A stretch of DNA of 64,000 nt from Pseudomonadaceae bacterium (GCA_900766265.1 CAAFUS010000017.1:434001-498000), one strand, 5' to 3'. Positions 45,228 through 58,591 are shown, counted from the first letter of the stretch. The notes: a model not told the origin generated them from the letters alone. Made by a program: numbers and translations.

Positions 45228-47150
45228 TTACTGCGATTTACGGACCCGCAGATACCACTCGGAGAGGAGGCGAACCTGCTTCTCGGTGTAGCCGCGCTCG
45301 ACCATGCGGACGACGAAGTCGTTGTGTTTCTGTTGATCCTCCTTGCTGGCCTTGGCGTTGAAGCTGATGACCGGAAGCAGGTCCTCGGTGTTGGAGAACA
45401 TCTTCTTCTCGATGACTACTCGCAGCTTCTCGTAGCTGAGCCAGGTGGGGTTCTTGCCGTTGTTGTTGGCCCGGGCGCGCAGCACGAAGTTGACGATCTC
45501 GTTGCGGAAGTCCTTCGGGTTGCTGATACCGGCGGGCTTCTCGATCTTCTCCAGTTCCTCGTTCAGCGCCACGCGGTTGAGGATCTCTCCCGTCTCCGGG
45601 TCGCGGTATTCCTGGTCCTGGATCCAAAAGTCGGCGTACAGCACGTAGCGATCGAAGATGTTCTGCCCATATTCGCTGTAGGACTCCAGATAGGCGGTCT
45701 GGATTTCCTTGCCGATGAATTCGATGTAGCGCGGCGCCAGGTATTCCTTGATGTAGCGCAGGTAGCGCTCGCGGACCTCGGCGGGGAACTGCTCCTGTTC
45801 GATCTGCTGTTCAAGCACATAGAGGAGGTGGACCGGGTTGGCGGCGATCTCGTGGGGATCGAAGTTGAACACCTTCGACAGGATCTTGAAGGCAAAGCGG
45901 GTCGACAGGCCATTCATGCCTTCGTCGACACCGGCCGAATCGCGGTATTCCTGGATCGACTTCGCCTTGGGGTCGGTGTCCTTGAGGTTCTCACCGTCAT
46001 AGACGCGCATTTTCGAATAGATGTTGGAGTTTTCCGGCTCCTTCAGGCGCGACAGCACCGAGAACTGGGCCAGCATCTTCAGCGTGTCGGGGGCGCAATG
46101 GGCGCGCGACAGCGAGCTGTTGACCAGTAGCTTGTCGTAGATCTTGACCTCGTCCGACACGCGCAGGCAGTAGGGCACCTTGACGATGTAGATGCGGTCG
46201 ATGAAGGCCTCGTTGTTCTTGTTGTTGCGGAAGCTGTGCCATTCCGACTCGTTGGAGTGCGCCAGCAGAATGCCGTTGAATGGGATCGCGCCGAGGCCTT
46301 CGGTACTGTTGTAGTTGCCTTCCTGAGTCGCGGTCAGCAGCGGATGCAGCACCTTGATCGGCGCCTTGAACATCTCTACGAATTCCATCAAGCCCTGGTT
46401 GGCCCGGCACAGGGCGCCCGAGTAGCTGTAGGCATCGGCATCGTTCTGCGGAAATTCCTCGAGCTTGCGGATATCCACCTTGCCCACCAGCGCCGAGATG
46501 TCCTGATTGTTCTCGTCGCCCGGCTCGGTCTTGGCCACGGCGATCTGGTTGAGGATCGAGGGGTAGAGCTTGACCACGCGGAACTGGCTGATGTCTCCAC
46601 CGAACTCCTGAAGGCGCTTGGTTGCCCAGGGCGACATGATGGAGTTGAGGTAGCGCCGCGGGATGCCGTAGTCCTCTTCGAGGATCTCTGCGTCTTCGGC
46701 CGGGTTGAACAGCCCCAGCGGCGATTCGAACACCGGCGAACCCTTGATGGCATAGAAGGGCACCTTCTCCATCAGTTGCTTGAGCTTTTCGGCCAGTGAG
46801 GACTTGCCGCCACCCACAGGCCCCAGGAGATAAAGGATCTGTTTCTTTTCTTCCAGGCCCTGAGCGGCATGGCGGAAGTAGGAGACGATCTGCTCGATGC
46901 AATCTTCCATCCCATGGAAGTCGGCGAAGGCGGGGTATCGGCGGATCACCTTGTTGGAAAAGATGCGCGACATGCGCGGGTCGGTGGAGGTGTCGAGGAG
47001 TTCGGGTTCGCCGATCGCCATGAGTAGCCGCTCGGCCGCCGAGGCGTAGGTGCTGGGCTCCTGCTTGCACAGATCGAGATACTCCTGCAGCGAATACTCT
47101 TCCTGACGTGTCGATTCGAAGCGTTGCTGGAAGTGGCTGAAAATGCTCAT
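45228..47150 (-). CDS. prkA: PrkA serine protein kinase (YeaG)
   Basis: A 640-aa protein. The N-terminal AAA-type domain has Walker A GPVGGGKSS (about residue 110), and the C-terminal kinase-like domain ends with RLLSEWYLRVRKS. It is a Ser/Thr kinase (or AAA protease-like protein) of stress and stationary phase. It is the first gene of the prkA-yeaH-spoVR operon. The gene matches the usual length (about 640 aa). Confidence 0.95.
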   Translation of the reverse strand: MSIFSHFQQRFESTRQEEYSLQEYLDLCKQEPSTYASAAERLLMAIGEPELLDTSTDPRMSRIFSNKVIRRYPAFADFHGMEDCIEQIVSYFRHAAQGLEEKKQILYLLGPVGGGKSSLAEKLKQLMEKVPFYAIKGSPVFESPLGLFNPAEDAEILEEDYGIPRRYLNSIMSPWATKRLQEFGGDISQFRVVKLYPSILNQIAVAKTEPGDENNQDISALVGKVDIRKLEEFPQNDADAYSYSGALCRANQGLMEFVEMFKAPIKVLHPLLTATQEGNYNSTEGLGAIPFNGILLAHSNESEWHSFRNNKNNEAFIDRIYIVKVPYCLRVSDEVKIYDKLLVNSSLSRAHCAPDTLKMLAQFSVLSRLKEPENSNIYSKMRVYDGENLKDTDPKAKSIQEYRDSAGVDEGMNGLSTRFAFKILSKVFNFDPHEIAANPVHLLYVLEQQIEQEQFPAEVRERYLRYIKEYLAPRYIEFIGKEIQTAYLESYSEYGQNIFDRYVLYADFWIQDQEYRDPETGEILNRVALNEELEKIEKPAGISNPKDFRNEIVNFVLRARANNNGKNPTWLSYEKLRVVIEKKMFSNTEDLLPVISFNAKASKEDQQKHNDFVVRMVERGYTEKQVRLLSEWYLRVRKSQ

Positions 47151-47265
47151 GACTTCACCTCGGTCGATGCTCGGGCCGGTGCGATCATGCAGTTTTCAGG
47201 AGGCGGCCGACGGAGCCGGCCAAATGGAGTTCCCCCGAACACCCTCATGGTCGAACCAAAGGCCC

Positions 47266-47285
47266 AAAAAGCCGGTACGGGCTTT
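47266..47285 (-). terminator. Terminator of the lptD-to-glpE operon
   Basis: On the minus strand, stem AAAGCC / GGCTTT with a 6-nt loop followed by TTTTT, 134 bp after the glpE stop. It separates that operon from prkA. Confidence 0.65.
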
Positions 47286-47418
47286 CCAGTATGGATGGCC
47301 TGCAGTTAAGGATAGTTCGGTTTCAGTGAATACAAGGGCGAGGATGTAAATCTGTGTCACCGGACGCTTGGCTCGGCGAGCGAGCCCGCGGGGTGCGCGG
47401 GCTGCAGAGGGGTTAATT

Positions 47419-47745
47419 CTAGGCGTCGGACTGGGCGATTTCGCCGGGAAAGGTACTGCGCCAGAGTTCGAACCCGCCGTCGAGGCTGTAGACCTCGGAA
47501 AAGCCCTGGTGGGCCAGATAGGCGGCAGCGCTCTGGCTCGAATGGCCGTGATAGCAGGTGACGATCAGTGGCTGGTCGAAGTCGGCGCCAGCGATGAAGT
47601 CCGGCAGCGAGTGATTGTCCAGGTGCGTGGCACCGGCGATGTGTCCACTGGCGAAGCTCTGCGGGTCGCGGATATCGACCACTACCGCGCCATTGCTGCG
47701 CAGGGCCTGGGCTTGTTCGGGGGCGATTCGTTTGAACTCTGTCAT
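47419..47745 (-). CDS. glpE: Thiosulfate sulfurtransferase GlpE (rhodanese)
   Basis: The 108-aa protein is a single rhodanese domain with the active-site loop CYHGHSS (Cys nucleophile) and [15 protein letters not shown] at the start. It transfers sulfane sulfur to acceptors such as cyanide or thioredoxin. It overlaps apaH by 4 bp and ends the operon before a terminator. Confidence 0.95.
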   Translation of the reverse strand: MTEFKRIAPEQAQALRSNGAVVVDIRDPQSFASGHIAGATHLDNHSLPDFIAGADFDQPLIVTCYHGHSSQSAAAYLAHQGFSEVYSLDGGFELWRSTFPGEIAQSDA

Positions 47746-48566
47746 GTCGAAACCTCGTTGCAGTCGCAATGATGCAGTTCGCCACTGTCGACGTTCATCA
47801 GCGTCATCTCGTTACCCCAGACGCAGCCGGTATCGAGTGCATAGACGTTGGGTTCGTCGCACTTGCCTTCCAGTGCGGCCCAATGGCCGAAGATCAGCTT
47901 CTGCCCGCGCATCTTGCGATTCGGGTGGCTGAACCAGGGTGCGTAGCCGGGTGGCGCCGAGTCGGTTCCCTCCTTGGCATCGAATTCGAGGGTGCCGTCG
48001 GTAGTGCAGAAGCGCATTCGGGTGAAATAGTTGGTGATCACGCGCAGGCGCGTCACGCCATGCAGATCCTTGCTCCACTTGGCCGGCTGGTTGCCGTACA
48101 TGCCATCCAGATAGGGCAGGAGGGTCTCGTCGTTCTGCAGCGCCTGCTCCACTTCGGCCGCGCGCCGAAGCGCCTTGGCCAGCGACCACTGGGGTGGGAT
48201 GCCCGCATGCACCATGGTGACTTCACGGTCGGCATCGTGGTGCACGAGTTTCTGCCGACGCAGCCAGTCGATCAGGTCGGCGCGGTCGTCTGCCATGAGG
48301 ATCGGCTTGAGGGTGTCGTTTTTCTTCATCCGCTCGATGTTGTGCGCCACGGCCAGCAGATGAAGGTCATGGTTGCCGAGCACAGTGACGGCCGACCCCC
48401 CCAGACTGCGCACGTAGCGCAGCGCTTCAAGGGATTGCGGGCCGCGATTGACCAAGTCCCCGGCGAGCCACAGGCAATCGCGAGACGGACTGAAGTCGAC
48501 CTGCCTGAGCAGGCACAGCAGCGGATCGAGGCAACCCTGGAGGTCGCCGACAGCGTAGGTGGTCAA
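47742..48566 (-). CDS. apaH: Bis(5'-nucleosyl)-tetraphosphatase ApaH
   Basis: The 274-aa metallophosphatase has [33 protein letters not shown] and VHAGIPP, all expected metal ligands. It cleaves Ap4A to ADP and so removes NpnN caps and alarmones. It overlaps apaG by 4 bp and glpE by 4 bp. Confidence 0.97.
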   Translation of the reverse strand: MTTYAVGDLQGCLDPLLCLLRQVDFSPSRDCLWLAGDLVNRGPQSLEALRYVRSLGGSAVTVLGNHDLHLLAVAHNIERMKKNDTLKPILMADDRADLIDWLRRQKLVHHDADREVTMVHAGIPPQWSLAKALRRAAEVEQALQNDETLLPYLDGMYGNQPAKWSKDLHGVTRLRVITNYFTRMRFCTTDGTLEFDAKEGTDSAPPGYAPWFSHPNRKMRGQKLIFGHWAALEGKCDEPNVYALDTGCVWGNEMTLMNVDSGELHHCDCNEVST

Positions 48567-48943
48567 TGCAATGCTCCGGGTACGGCCAGCCGGAACGGCG
48601 CGATCACGGCTTCGAATTGGCGCCCGTCCTCGGCCAGCATGGCATAGCTGCCCTGCATGCTGCCCACTCGGGTCGCCATCAGTGTGCCGCTGGTGTAGAC
48701 GTGCCGCTGCCCTGGTGCGATGAGCGGTTGCTCGCCGATCACTCCGTCACCACGGACCTCCTGTACCTGGCCGTCGCCATCGGTGATGATCCAGTGGCGC
48801 GAAAGCAGCTGGGCAGGAAGCTGGCCTTTGTTTTCGATGGTTACGGTGTAGGCAAAGGCGTAGCGGTTTTGTTCCGGCTGCGATTGCGCCGGCAGGTATC
48901 GGGTCGCGACGCTGACGTCTATCCGATAGCGGGGATCGGTCAT
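48563..48943 (-). CDS. apaG: ApaG protein (DUF525)
   Basis: The 126-aa protein has a single ApaG beta-sandwich domain ([52 protein letters not shown]). The molecular role is not settled; it is a fibronectin-III-like fold conserved next to apaH and rsmA. ATG 48943 was chosen because the frame upstream is shared with rsmA noise. Overlaps apaH by 4 bp. Confidence 0.96.
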   Translation of the reverse strand: MTDPRYRIDVSVATRYLPAQSQPEQNRYAFAYTVTIENKGQLPAQLLSRHWIITDGDGQVQEVRGDGVIGEQPLIAPGQRHVYTSGTLMATRVGSMQGSYAMLAEDGRQFEAVIAPFRLAVPGALH

Positions 48944-48965
48944 GGCATCCTCTCGATAGGGCGGG

Positions 48966-49763
48966 TTAGGCGCGGTCGGATAGCTGGTTCGCCAGCCGAA
49001 CGAAGGCGGCCAGGTCGAGCTGCTCGGGGCGCAGGCTGCCGTCGACTCCGGCGGCCTCGATGGCATCGGCATCGAGAAGACCCTTGAGGGTGTTGCGCAG
49101 GGTCTTGCGGCGTTGGTTGAAGGCTTCGCGCACCACCCGTTCCAGTTGCCGAGGGTCGCGCGCCGGGTGAGGCAGTGTCTCGTGCGGGACCAGTCGGACG
49201 ATGGCCGAGTCGACCTTCGGCGCCGGGTTGAACGCGCCGGGGCCGACATTGAACAGGTGCTCGACGCGGCAGTGGTACTGCACCATCAGCGACAGCCGAC
49301 CCCAGTCGCCCCCGCCGGGCTGGGCGGCCAGGCGTTCGACCACTTCTTTCTGCAACATGAAATGCATGTCGCGGATCAGGTGGGCGTGTTCGAGCAGGTG
49401 GAAGATCAGCGGCGTGGAGATGTTGTAGGGCAGGTTGCCGACGATACGCAGGCTGCCCGGCTCGCCGCCCAGGTGCGTGAAGTCGAACTTCAGCGCGTCG
49501 CCCTGGTGCAACGTGAAATTGGCACGGTCGGCGAACTTGCTCTGCAGGATGGGAATCAGGTCGAGGTCCAGCTCCACCACGTCCAGCTGTGCGCCGCTGC
49601 CCAGCAGGCCCTCGGTCAAGGCCCCCTGGCCCGGGCCGATCTCCACCAGGCGTTCACCCGCACGGGGATGGATGGCACGCAGGATGCGGTGGATCACCCC
49701 CGCGTCGTGCAGGAAGTTCTGACCGAAACGCTTGCGCGCACGGTGCTGGTAGGTTTCCGCCAT
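48966..49763 (-). CDS. rsmA: 16S rRNA dimethyladenosine transferase RsmA (KsgA)
   Basis: The 265-aa protein has [17 protein letters not shown] motif [14 protein letters not shown] and the NLPYNIS catalytic motif (NLPY for adenine N6 methylation). It dimethylates A1518 and A1519 of 16S rRNA late in small-subunit assembly. It sits between pdxA and apaG, the conserved order. Confidence 0.97.
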   Translation of the reverse strand: MAETYQHRARKRFGQNFLHDAGVIHRILRAIHPRAGERLVEIGPGQGALTEGLLGSGAQLDVVELDLDLIPILQSKFADRANFTLHQGDALKFDFTHLGGEPGSLRIVGNLPYNISTPLIFHLLEHAHLIRDMHFMLQKEVVERLAAQPGGGDWGRLSLMVQYHCRVEHLFNVGPGAFNPAPKVDSAIVRLVPHETLPHPARDPRQLERVVREAFNQRRKTLRNTLKGLLDADAIEAAGVDGSLRPEQLDLAAFVRLANQLSDRA

Positions 49764-49862
49764 GCAAAGCTCCAGATTGCCGGAGCGGTCGCTCGGGCCG
49801 ATGCAAAAGGAGAGATTATAACGCTGATGCTGGCAGCGCGGCGCGTACTGCCGTGGCGATGG

Positions 49863-50846
49863 TTATCGACCGGTCATCTGGTAGGCGGTTTCCAGGGCGA
49901 CCTGCAGGCTGCCGGTATCGATACGGCCGGTGCCTGCCAGGTCCAGTGCCGTGCCGTGATCGACCGAAGTGCGCACGATCGGCAGCCCGAGCGTCACGTT
50001 GACCGCGGCGCCGAAGCCCTTGTACTTGAGCACCGGCAGGCCCTGGTCGTGATACATCGCCAGTACCGCGTCGCAGCGCTCGAGGTTCTTTGGGCTGAAC
50101 AGTGTATCGGCGGGCAGGGGGCCGACCAGATCCATGCCCTCGTCCCGCAGGCGTTGCAGCGTGGGTTCGATGGTCTCGATCTCCTCGCGTCCCAGATGGC
50201 CACTTTCGCCAGCGTGGGGGTTGAGCCCGCAGACAAGGATGCGGGGCGCGCGGATGCCGAACTTGTCGCGGAGGTCGGCATGCAGGATCCGGGTGACCTC
50301 TTCCAGGCGCTGGGGCGTGATAGATGCCGCGACATCCTTGAGCGGCAGGTGCGTCGTCACCAGTGCGACCCGCAGCCCGTGGGTGGCGAGCATCATCACC
50401 ACCTGCGGGGTGCCGGTCAGCTGTGCAAGGAATTCGGTATGGCCCGAAAAGGCGATGCCGGCATCGTTGATCACCCCCTTGTGCACCGGGGCCGTGATCA
50501 TGCCGGCGAAGCTGCCGTCCAGGCAGCCCTGTGCGGCCCGGGTCAGGGTCTCGAGCACATAGGGCGCATTGGCGGTCTGCAGGTGTCCGGGTTCGGCGGG
50601 CTGGGCGAGTGGCGTGTCCCAGACGTAGAGCGTACCGGCCGGTGCCGGCTCGCTGGGCCAGGAGTCAGGCGTGACGTTCTGCAGACGTGTGGCGAGTCCG
50701 AGGGCGGCCGCCCTGTCGCTCAGCAAGGCATAGCTGGCGATGGCGACAAGGACATGGGGGTGTGCCGAACCGGCCAGCAGCAGGCACAGGTCCGGACCTA
50801 TGCCTGCCGGTTCGCCAGGGGTGAGGGCGAAGCGTCTGACGATCAT
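49863..50846 (-). CDS. pdxA: 4-hydroxythreonine-4-phosphate dehydrogenase PdxA
   Basis: The 327-aa protein shows [27 protein letters not shown], the metal-binding [10 protein letters not shown], and the C-terminal [16 protein letters not shown]. It oxidises 4-phosphohydroxy-threonine on the way to pyridoxal phosphate. It begins 11 bp after the surA stop. The gene is complete. Confidence 0.97.
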   Translation of the reverse strand: MIVRRFALTPGEPAGIGPDLCLLLAGSAHPHVLVAIASYALLSDRAAALGLATRLQNVTPDSWPSEPAPAGTLYVWDTPLAQPAEPGHLQTANAPYVLETLTRAAQGCLDGSFAGMITAPVHKGVINDAGIAFSGHTEFLAQLTGTPQVVMMLATHGLRVALVTTHLPLKDVAASITPQRLEEVTRILHADLRDKFGIRAPRILVCGLNPHAGESGHLGREEIETIEPTLQRLRDEGMDLVGPLPADTLFSPKNLERCDAVLAMYHDQGLPVLKYKGFGAAVNVTLGLPIVRTSVDHGTALDLAGTGRIDTGSLQVALETAYQMTGR

Positions 50847-50857
50847 TGGCGGGCGCC

Positions 50858-52162
50858 TCAGATCTTGATTTCCACGTAGGCTTCGTCGCGAATCTGACGC
50901 AGCCAGGCCTGCAGTTCCTCGTCGTACTTGCGGTTGCGCAGGATGGTCATGGCCTGCTGTTCGCGGAACTCTTCGCTGGCGTCGGTGGCGCGGCGGCCCA
51001 GGACTTCCAGAATGTGCCAGCCATAGGGGCTCTGGAAAGGCGCGGAGAGCTGCCCGGACGCGGTATTGGCCATGACTTCGCGGAACTCGGGGACCAGCGA
51101 GTTGGGGTCGACCCAGTTGAGGTCGCCACCATTGAGCGCCGAGCCCGGATCTTCGGAGAAGCTGCGGGCCAGCTCGGCGAAGTCTTCGCCGGCGCTGATG
51201 CGGTCATGCAGGCGCTGGACGAGACGGCGGCTCTCCTCGTTGCTGCGGATCTCGCTAGGCTTGATCAGGATATGACGCACATGGACTTCGTCCCGGACCT
51301 GGGTCTCGCCGCCGCGCTTTTCCAGCAGCTTGACCAGAATGAAGCCGGGCGGCGTGCGGATCGGCTCGGTGACCTGGCCGACCTGCATGTCCTGTACCAG
51401 GGTGTCGAATGGTGGTGGCAGTTGCGCCGCCTTGCGCCAGCCCATCTCGCCGCCTTCGAGTGCGTTCTCGCTGGCGGAGCGGGAGACGGCGAGCTGGCCG
51501 AAGTCAGCGCCTTGCTGCAGCTGTTGGTAGGTGTCATTGGCGCTGCGCTCGGCGGCCTGCACGGTTGCCGAGTCGGCCGACTCGGGCACCGGAATCAGGA
51601 TGTTGGCCAGGCGGTATTCTTCGGACAGCTGCATTTTGCCCAGATCCGACCTGAGGAAGTTCTGTACCTCCTGGTTGGATACCTGCACTCGCTCGGCAAT
51701 ACGGCGCTGGCGCACGCGGCTGATCACCATCTCCCGACGGATCTGCTCGCGGGCATCTTCCAGTGTCAGGCCGTCGCCCGCCAGTGCGGCGCGAAACTGG
51801 TCGAGGGTCATGTTGTTGCGCTGGGCGATGGTGCCCATGGCCTGGTTGAGTTCTTCATCGGAGATGCGAATGCCGGAGCGCTCGCCCATCTGCAATTGAA
51901 GGTTCTCAGTGATCAGGCGCTCAAGCACCTGGGTGCGCAGAACGTCATCAGGGGGCAGCTCAGCGCCGCGCCTGTCGATCGTCTGCTGGACTTCACGGAC
52001 GCGCTGGTCGAGCTGGCTTTGCATGATGACGTCGTTGTCGACGATGGCCACGACACGGTCCAGCGGTTGCACCTGGGCGGAGGCAGCGGTCGCGCCGCCC
52101 AGGAGCAGGGCGCCCAGCATTAGCGGGCGCAGGAGATCAGAAAGCTTGGTCTTCACGTTCAC
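50858..52162 (-). CDS. surA: Periplasmic chaperone/PPIase SurA
   Basis: A 434-aa protein. The signal peptide ends at SAQ (about residue 29), then an N-terminal chaperone domain, parvulin domain 1 ([10 protein letters not shown]...[14 protein letters not shown]) and parvulin domain 2 ([11 protein letters not shown]...[11 protein letters not shown]). It escorts outer-membrane proteins such as LptD across the periplasm. GTG 52162 has AAGG five bases upstream; GTG 52156 is an alternative. It overlaps the 3' end of lptD by 26 bp, so chaperone and client are coupled. Confidence 0.96.
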   Translation of the reverse strand: MNVKTKLSDLLRPLMLGALLLGGATAASAQVQPLDRVVAIVDNDVIMQSQLDQRVREVQQTIDRRGAELPPDDVLRTQVLERLITENLQLQMGERSGIRISDEELNQAMGTIAQRNNMTLDQFRAALAGDGLTLEDAREQIRREMVISRVRQRRIAERVQVSNQEVQNFLRSDLGKMQLSEEYRLANILIPVPESADSATVQAAERSANDTYQQLQQGADFGQLAVSRSASENALEGGEMGWRKAAQLPPPFDTLVQDMQVGQVTEPIRTPPGFILVKLLEKRGGETQVRDEVHVRHILIKPSEIRSNEESRRLVQRLHDRISAGEDFAELARSFSEDPGSALNGGDLNWVDPNSLVPEFREVMANTASGQLSAPFQSPYGWHILEVLGRRATDASEEFREQQAMTILRNRKYDEELQAWLRQIRDEAYVEIKI

Positions 52163-54899
52163 GGTAACCTTGAATGCCTTGGTCCAGGAAAGCCTCGGTC
52201 GAGTTTCCGAATACACCGCCGAGCCCCTTGAGGACGATCTGAAGGAAAATGCCACGGTCCGGCTCGTCGTTGAGGCGTGGGTTGAGGCTGGTTTCGTCGT
52301 TATCTATCCAGTAGCGATTGATCAGACGAAGCTTCCAGCAGCAGGTGTCGTACTCGAAGCCGCCGAAGGCCTCCAGCGTACGGTTGCGACCGTAGTCGTA
52401 CTGCCAGCGCGCGATCGCACTCCACTGCGGCACGATGGGCCAGATGGTGGAGAAGTCGTGCTGGTTGATCTTGTAGTAGTCCTTGATGTAGTCGGGTTGA
52501 TCCGGGGTGCTGAAGTCATCGTTGTACCGCCAGGTACCGGTCGCCTGGTCGAAACGAATGGTGTCGTTGCGATAGCGATAACCGATGTTGACGATCTTGT
52601 TGGGGTTGTCCGCCGCCTGGTAATGGAACATGGCGCTGCCCGACCGCGTGGTGTGGGTGTCCGGGTCCCAGTTGAAGGTGGAGCTGAAGCGCCAGTCCTG
52701 GTTGTAGCGATACTGGTATTCCAGGGCGTAAGGCGAAACCGATGACTGGGCCTGGTTGAAGTCGCGGTAGTCGATGCCCGGCATCTGTACGCGGCGGTCT
52801 TCGAAGTAGAAAGCCTGGCCCACACTGATGCGTTGGCGCTCGAAGCCGTTGGCCTCGATCCAGCGGCTGGTGACCCCCAGCGAGACCTGGTTGGCGTCGC
52901 CGATGCGGTCGTTGCCGTTGAAACGGTTGTCACGCCACAGCGAGCTGTAGCTGAACGGTGTTTCGCTGGTGTCGAAGACCGGGATGTCGTCCTGGTCCTT
53001 GTTCGGTACGTAGAGGTAGAACAGCCGCGGCTCGAGGGTCTGGCGATAGGCCTGGCCGAACAGCTGGGTGTCGCGATCGAAGTACAGGCCGCTATCGACG
53101 CTCAGGATCGGCACGCTGCGGTCGGGCGACGAATTGAATTCACCCGGGAGACTGGCGCGGCCCTGGGCGTCGATATCGAGGTCGTACTGCGTGTAGGCGT
53201 ACTTGACCGACGGCGTCAGGAAGCCCCAGGCCCAGTTGAGCGGCAGGCTAACGCCAGGCTCAACGTGGATGCGTTCGCCCTCGGCACGGTTCAAACCCTG
53301 CAGGCGCTCGTCATACCACTCCTCGTCGATGCCGTCGTCGTTACGGAAGAAACCGCTGCGCAGGCTGCGCTGGAACTTGACGAATTCGGTTTCGTAGCCG
53401 AACTGCAGGCCGCCCGGCTGGAAGGGGAGGCCACCGTTGAGGGTGATCTGCGGCAGGCGGTCGTAAGGCGTGATGTCGGTGACCGTCGCGCGCTCGTAGG
53501 CGTGGGCATTGATCTGGGCGACGTAGCTGTCGCCGCGGTAGGTCAGGGTGCCGCGCTGGTTGAGGTGGGACGGGCGATCGATCCCAAGACCGGTACTTAG
53601 GTCCTGGAAGTAGTAAGGATCGCTGATGTCGGTGTAATCGACTTCAGCCAGCCAGCGCGAATCGAGGCCGGTCCGATGCTGCAGGCTGTACATCCAGCGC
53701 TGGTCTTCGTACTCGGACTGCAGCTTGCGCTCGTCTTCGCGGTCGTTCAGGTAGGCGGCGCCGAACTGACCTTCGCTGCTGCGCGTGAGGTAGCGAAATT
53801 CACCTTCCATCAGCAGACCGCGCTCACTCATGTACTGAGGATAGAGCGTGGCGTCGAAGTTGGGCGCGAGGTTGAAGTAGTAGGGCGTCTGCAGGGTGAC
53901 GCCGTTGCTGCTCGACGAGCTGATGCTCGGGGTCAGGAAGCCTGACTGGCGGCGGTCGTCGATCGGGAAATAGATGTACGGCGTGTAGAACACCGGCACG
54001 TTCTTGACCCGCAGGGTGACGTTGGTCGCGCTGCCGCGGCCGGTGTTGGGGTCCAGGGTGACGTTGTTGCCCGCCAGATGCCAGGCGTTGTCGCCCGGCT
54101 CGCAGCGGGTGTAGGTGCCATCCTTGAGGCGGACAATCGCGGTTTCCTCGCGCTTGGCATAAAGCGCGCTGCCGCGGACCTTGCCCGCATGGACCACGTA
54201 TTCGGCGTTCTCGATCTTTGCCTCGCCGTTGTCGAGAAAGAGTTCGGCGCGGTCGCCGACCACAAGGGTGCCTGCGTCGCGGAAACGGACGTTTCCGGTC
54301 AGCTCGCCCCGGTTCTCCAGCTGGTAGAGGTTCGCCTCGTCCGCTTCGACCTGAAGGCGACCCTGACGCAGCAGCACGTCGCCGGCCAGGGTTGCGGTCT
54401 CGGTTGCCTGCTCGTAGCGGGTGGCTTTCGCCGATACGTAGGTCGGCGCTTCGCTCAATGGGGTGTCGTCGAACTTGCCTGGGCGATCCGGCTCGACATA
54501 GGCGCCGGCGCAGTAAGGGCCGGCTTCGGCCAGTTGTGCGGCGGTGAGCTGGTCGCGAGGCACCCAGTCCAGATGGCTGTAGTCGGCGCTTCTCGAAGCC
54601 AGGCCCTTGCCCTTACTCTCGGTGACCAGCGTGGTGGTCGGCGTTTCGGTCGCGCGGCTCGGACTGGCCGGTGCCTGGGCGCCGCTGCTGCTGACGGCGC
54701 TGCTGCTGTGTACCGGACGTGGAGGCAATGCGGTGTTGGTGGCCTTGGGGGCGCATGCCCAGCCGCCGGAGGGGCCAGGCTGGCAATCGAATTGCTCGGC
54801 TGCGATAACGAAAGGGACTGCCATTGGTTGCAGAGCGAGCAGGCTGCCAGTGAACAGTAAGGGAAATTTTTTGCGAAATGCGGGGTATTTGAGTGCCAT
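52137..54899 (-). CDS. lptD: LPS-assembly outer-membrane protein LptD
   Basis: A 920-aa protein. It has a signal peptide (about 1-30), an N-terminal region with two Cys ([15 protein letters not shown]) that form the inter-domain disulfides, a LptA-like jellyroll (about 190-330), and a large 26-strand barrel. The C-terminal Cys pair is YDTCCWKLR. It places LPS in the outer leaflet with LptE. Start ATG 54899 ([12 protein letters not shown]). The length is close to Pseudomonas LptD. An extra Pro/Ser/Thr-rich linker (about 50-95) follows the first Cys pair. Confidence 0.97.
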   Translation of the reverse strand: MALKYPAFRKKFPLLFTGSLLALQPMAVPFVIAAEQFDCQPGPSGGWACAPKATNTALPPRPVHSSSAVSSSGAQAPASPSRATETPTTTLVTESKGKGLASRSADYSHLDWVPRDQLTAAQLAEAGPYCAGAYVEPDRPGKFDDTPLSEAPTYVSAKATRYEQATETATLAGDVLLRQGRLQVEADEANLYQLENRGELTGNVRFRDAGTLVVGDRAELFLDNGEAKIENAEYVVHAGKVRGSALYAKREETAIVRLKDGTYTRCEPGDNAWHLAGNNVTLDPNTGRGSATNVTLRVKNVPVFYTPYIYFPIDDRRQSGFLTPSISSSSSNGVTLQTPYYFNLAPNFDATLYPQYMSERGLLMEGEFRYLTRSSEGQFGAAYLNDREDERKLQSEYEDQRWMYSLQHRTGLDSRWLAEVDYTDISDPYYFQDLSTGLGIDRPSHLNQRGTLTYRGDSYVAQINAHAYERATVTDITPYDRLPQITLNGGLPFQPGGLQFGYETEFVKFQRSLRSGFFRNDDGIDEEWYDERLQGLNRAEGERIHVEPGVSLPLNWAWGFLTPSVKYAYTQYDLDIDAQGRASLPGEFNSSPDRSVPILSVDSGLYFDRDTQLFGQAYRQTLEPRLFYLYVPNKDQDDIPVFDTSETPFSYSSLWRDNRFNGNDRIGDANQVSLGVTSRWIEANGFERQRISVGQAFYFEDRRVQMPGIDYRDFNQAQSSVSPYALEYQYRYNQDWRFSSTFNWDPDTHTTRSGSAMFHYQAADNPNKIVNIGYRYRNDTIRFDQATGTWRYNDDFSTPDQPDYIKDYYKINQHDFSTIWPIVPQWSAIARWQYDYGRNRTLEAFGGFEYDTCCWKLRLINRYWIDNDETSLNPRLNDEPDRGIFLQIVLKGLGGVFGNSTEAFLDQGIQGYREREDQAF

Positions 54900-55029
54900 C
54901 TGGTTTATTAGTCCCGGCTTCCTGCGAGCCATCGGCCGGCTGGGCCGCCCGCCTCTCGATGGGCTGAAAAAGATTCTGGATAATAAAGCATGACCCGACT
55001 ATCGGCTAGCGCCGAGGGAGACCCCTGAA

Positions 55030-56714
<1,685 letters not shown>

Positions 56715-57479
56715 ATGTTCTGGCCCATCACCTTGCTGGGGGCGCTGGCAGGCTGGCTGCTGGCGAGCATTCCCGGTGCCCTGCTCGGCGGTCTGCTGGG
56801 GCAGGTGCTGGATCGTCGCCTCGGGCTCGACTCCTGGGCGAGTCTGCGGGAAAGGATGCGCAGCGGGGCGCCGCTGCAGGGCGAGGCCTTGCTGTTCGTC
56901 CTGCTCGGGCGCCTGGCCAAGAGCGGTGGGCGCGTGAGCGAGGCGCACATCCGCGCCGCGCGTGCCGAAATGCAGCGGCGGGGGCTGGACCAGGCGGGCC
57001 AGCGTGAAGCCATCGATGCCTTCTATCGCGGCAAATCCGGCGATGACAGCCTGCGTCAGCCGTTACGCCGGCTGCGTGATCGCGAGCAGGCGGCCGCCGT
57101 GCTGCAGGCCTGCTGGCGAATGGCACGTGCCGAAGGTCGGGTCAACACCCGGGAGCATGAGCTGATCATGCTGTGGGGCAAGTGGCTGGGCTGGAGCCGC
57201 GACGAGGTTGCAGCTCAGGACCGGGACGCCGGGCGGCGGCAGGGCGCGCCCGCCAGTCGCGGCGGCGCCTACGAGGAGGCCATGCAGCTGCTCGGTGTTC
57301 GCGCCGACAGCGAGATGCAGGTGATCAAGCGCGCCTATCGAAAGCTGCTCAGCCAGCATCATCCCGACAAGCTGGCCGGTTCGGGCGCCTCGCCCGCGCA
57401 GGTGCGCGATGCCACCGAGCGTACCCGTGAATTGCACAATGCTTATGCCCTGATCCGGGAGCGTCGAGGTTTTCGCTGA
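56715..57479 (+). CDS. djlA: DjlA-like co-chaperone (TM-TerB-DnaJ)
   Basis: A 254-aa protein with one N-terminal membrane helix (WPITLLGALAGWLLASIPGALLGG), a TerB-like helical domain (about 55-165) and a C-terminal J domain (EAMQLLGVRADSEM...SQHHPDKLAGSG) whose HPD motif recruits DnaK. The membrane position suggests DnaK recruitment to the inner membrane. It abuts murU with no gap, so the three genes probably form one unit. Confidence 0.92.
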   Translation: MFWPITLLGALAGWLLASIPGALLGGLLGQVLDRRLGLDSWASLRERMRSGAPLQGEALLFVLLGRLAKSGGRVSEAHIRAARAEMQRRGLDQAGQREAIDAFYRGKSGDDSLRQPLRRLRDREQAAAVLQACWRMARAEGRVNTREHELIMLWGKWLGWSRDEVAAQDRDAGRRQGAPASRGGAYEEAMQLLGVRADSEMQVIKRAYRKLLSQHHPDKLAGSGASPAQVRDATERTRELHNAYALIRERRGFR

Positions 57480-57497
57480 CCGGCCCGCGCCGGGGCG

Positions 57498-58469
57498 TCA
57501 GGGCTGGCGGTCCAGCCAGCCGCGTACCCGGCGGTACAGCTGCTCCTGTTCGGCGTCCAGATCGGCGGGCAAGGCCTGCAGCATCACCTGGTGGTAGCTG
57601 GGATGGCCGATCCGCCGGCCGGCGTTGCGCCGGGCGATGGCGGCGTCGCGCAGGTAGTCGGGCTGGGGATAATAGAAGTCGCCCGTGGCGATCTTGAGCG
57701 GCGGCACCAGCTCCTCCAGCGCGCTTTCGCCCGGCACGGCACGCGGTGCGATCAGCACCAGATGCCGCAGTTCCGGGTCTTGGTGCTCCTGCAGATAGCG
57801 GGCCGCCCAGAAGGCGCTGCTGCCCTGGCCGACGAGCACGATGGGGGTGGCGCCGTTCTCACGGGCGAAGCCGATGCCGGCGGTGATTCGCTCGAACAGC
57901 GCGGCTGGCCATTCGACCGCGGGCGGGGCATCGGCGGCCGGCTCGGCTTCCGGGCCGCTGTCCTCGGGCGCCGAAGTCTGCTCCGGCAAATACCCCGACT
58001 CGGCCGGGGCTTCCTCCTGCGCGGGTGCCGTTTCGTCTTCCTCCTGAGTCTGGGGAGCGGTTTGCGCGTCGGGGTTCGGTGTTCTGGGCAGGGCCTCGCC
58101 GGGGTTGTCCGGCAGGCTAAGGCTCAGCGTGTGCCAGCCGTCATTGGGCAGGCGACGGCGCAGCGGGCCGATGCCCCGTGGCCAGTCGGCGCTCTGCCCG
58201 TCGCCGGGCAGCAGGATCACCGTACCTTTGGCCTGGGCGGTATTGGCCGGAAGCCAGAGGGCGATGAAGATCTGGCCGGCGGCATCGAGCGTCTTCGCCT
58301 GTGCCGGGCGTTTGCGGGCCAGTTCCTGTGCCTCGGTCGCGCTTCGCTCGCCCAGCGGGGCGCGGGGCACGGGCTTTGCCTCGACAGGTTGCTGGTCGTC
58401 CGGTTCCTCGGCCTTGAGTGGCGCGGCGGCGCACAGGAGCAGCAGGGCGGCTATCAGCGTTTTCGACAT
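57498..58469 (-). CDS. DUF3530 family secreted alpha/beta-hydrolase-like protein
   Basis: The 323-aa protein has a signal peptide (about 1-20), a region with LPGDGQSADWPRGIGPLRRRL typical of DUF3530, a low-complexity acidic Pro/Glu/Ala insert (about 125-185), and a hydrolase-like elbow IVLVGQGSSAFWAARYL. The function is unknown; the neighbour order is standard for Pseudomonas. It is convergent with djlA; a short CCGGC / GCCGG hairpin lies in the 18-bp gap. Confidence 0.85.
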   Translation of the reverse strand: MSKTLIAALLLLCAAAPLKAEEPDDQQPVEAKPVPRAPLGERSATEAQELARKRPAQAKTLDAAGQIFIALWLPANTAQAKGTVILLPGDGQSADWPRGIGPLRRRLPNDGWHTLSLSLPDNPGEALPRTPNPDAQTAPQTQEEDETAPAQEEAPAESGYLPEQTSAPEDSGPEAEPAADAPPAVEWPAALFERITAGIGFARENGATPIVLVGQGSSAFWAARYLQEHQDPELRHLVLIAPRAVPGESALEELVPPLKIATGDFYYPQPDYLRDAAIARRNAGRRIGHPSYHQVMLQALPADLDAEQEQLYRRVRGWLDRQP

Positions 58470-58591
58470 CGGCGGTTCCTTTGGGTGAAACGCCAGCCTA
58501 GCGGCACGTCGCGGCGACCGCTAGCCGCACGCGCCGTCATGCAAGGCATCGGGTACACTACGCGCCCCGTGTTTTCCACCTGAGGTGCGTC

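Noticed and set aside
49113..50879. 588-codon plus-strand frame opposite rsmA and pdxA
   Set aside because: A shadow of two well-conserved genes on the other strand; no recognisable domain and no start signal.
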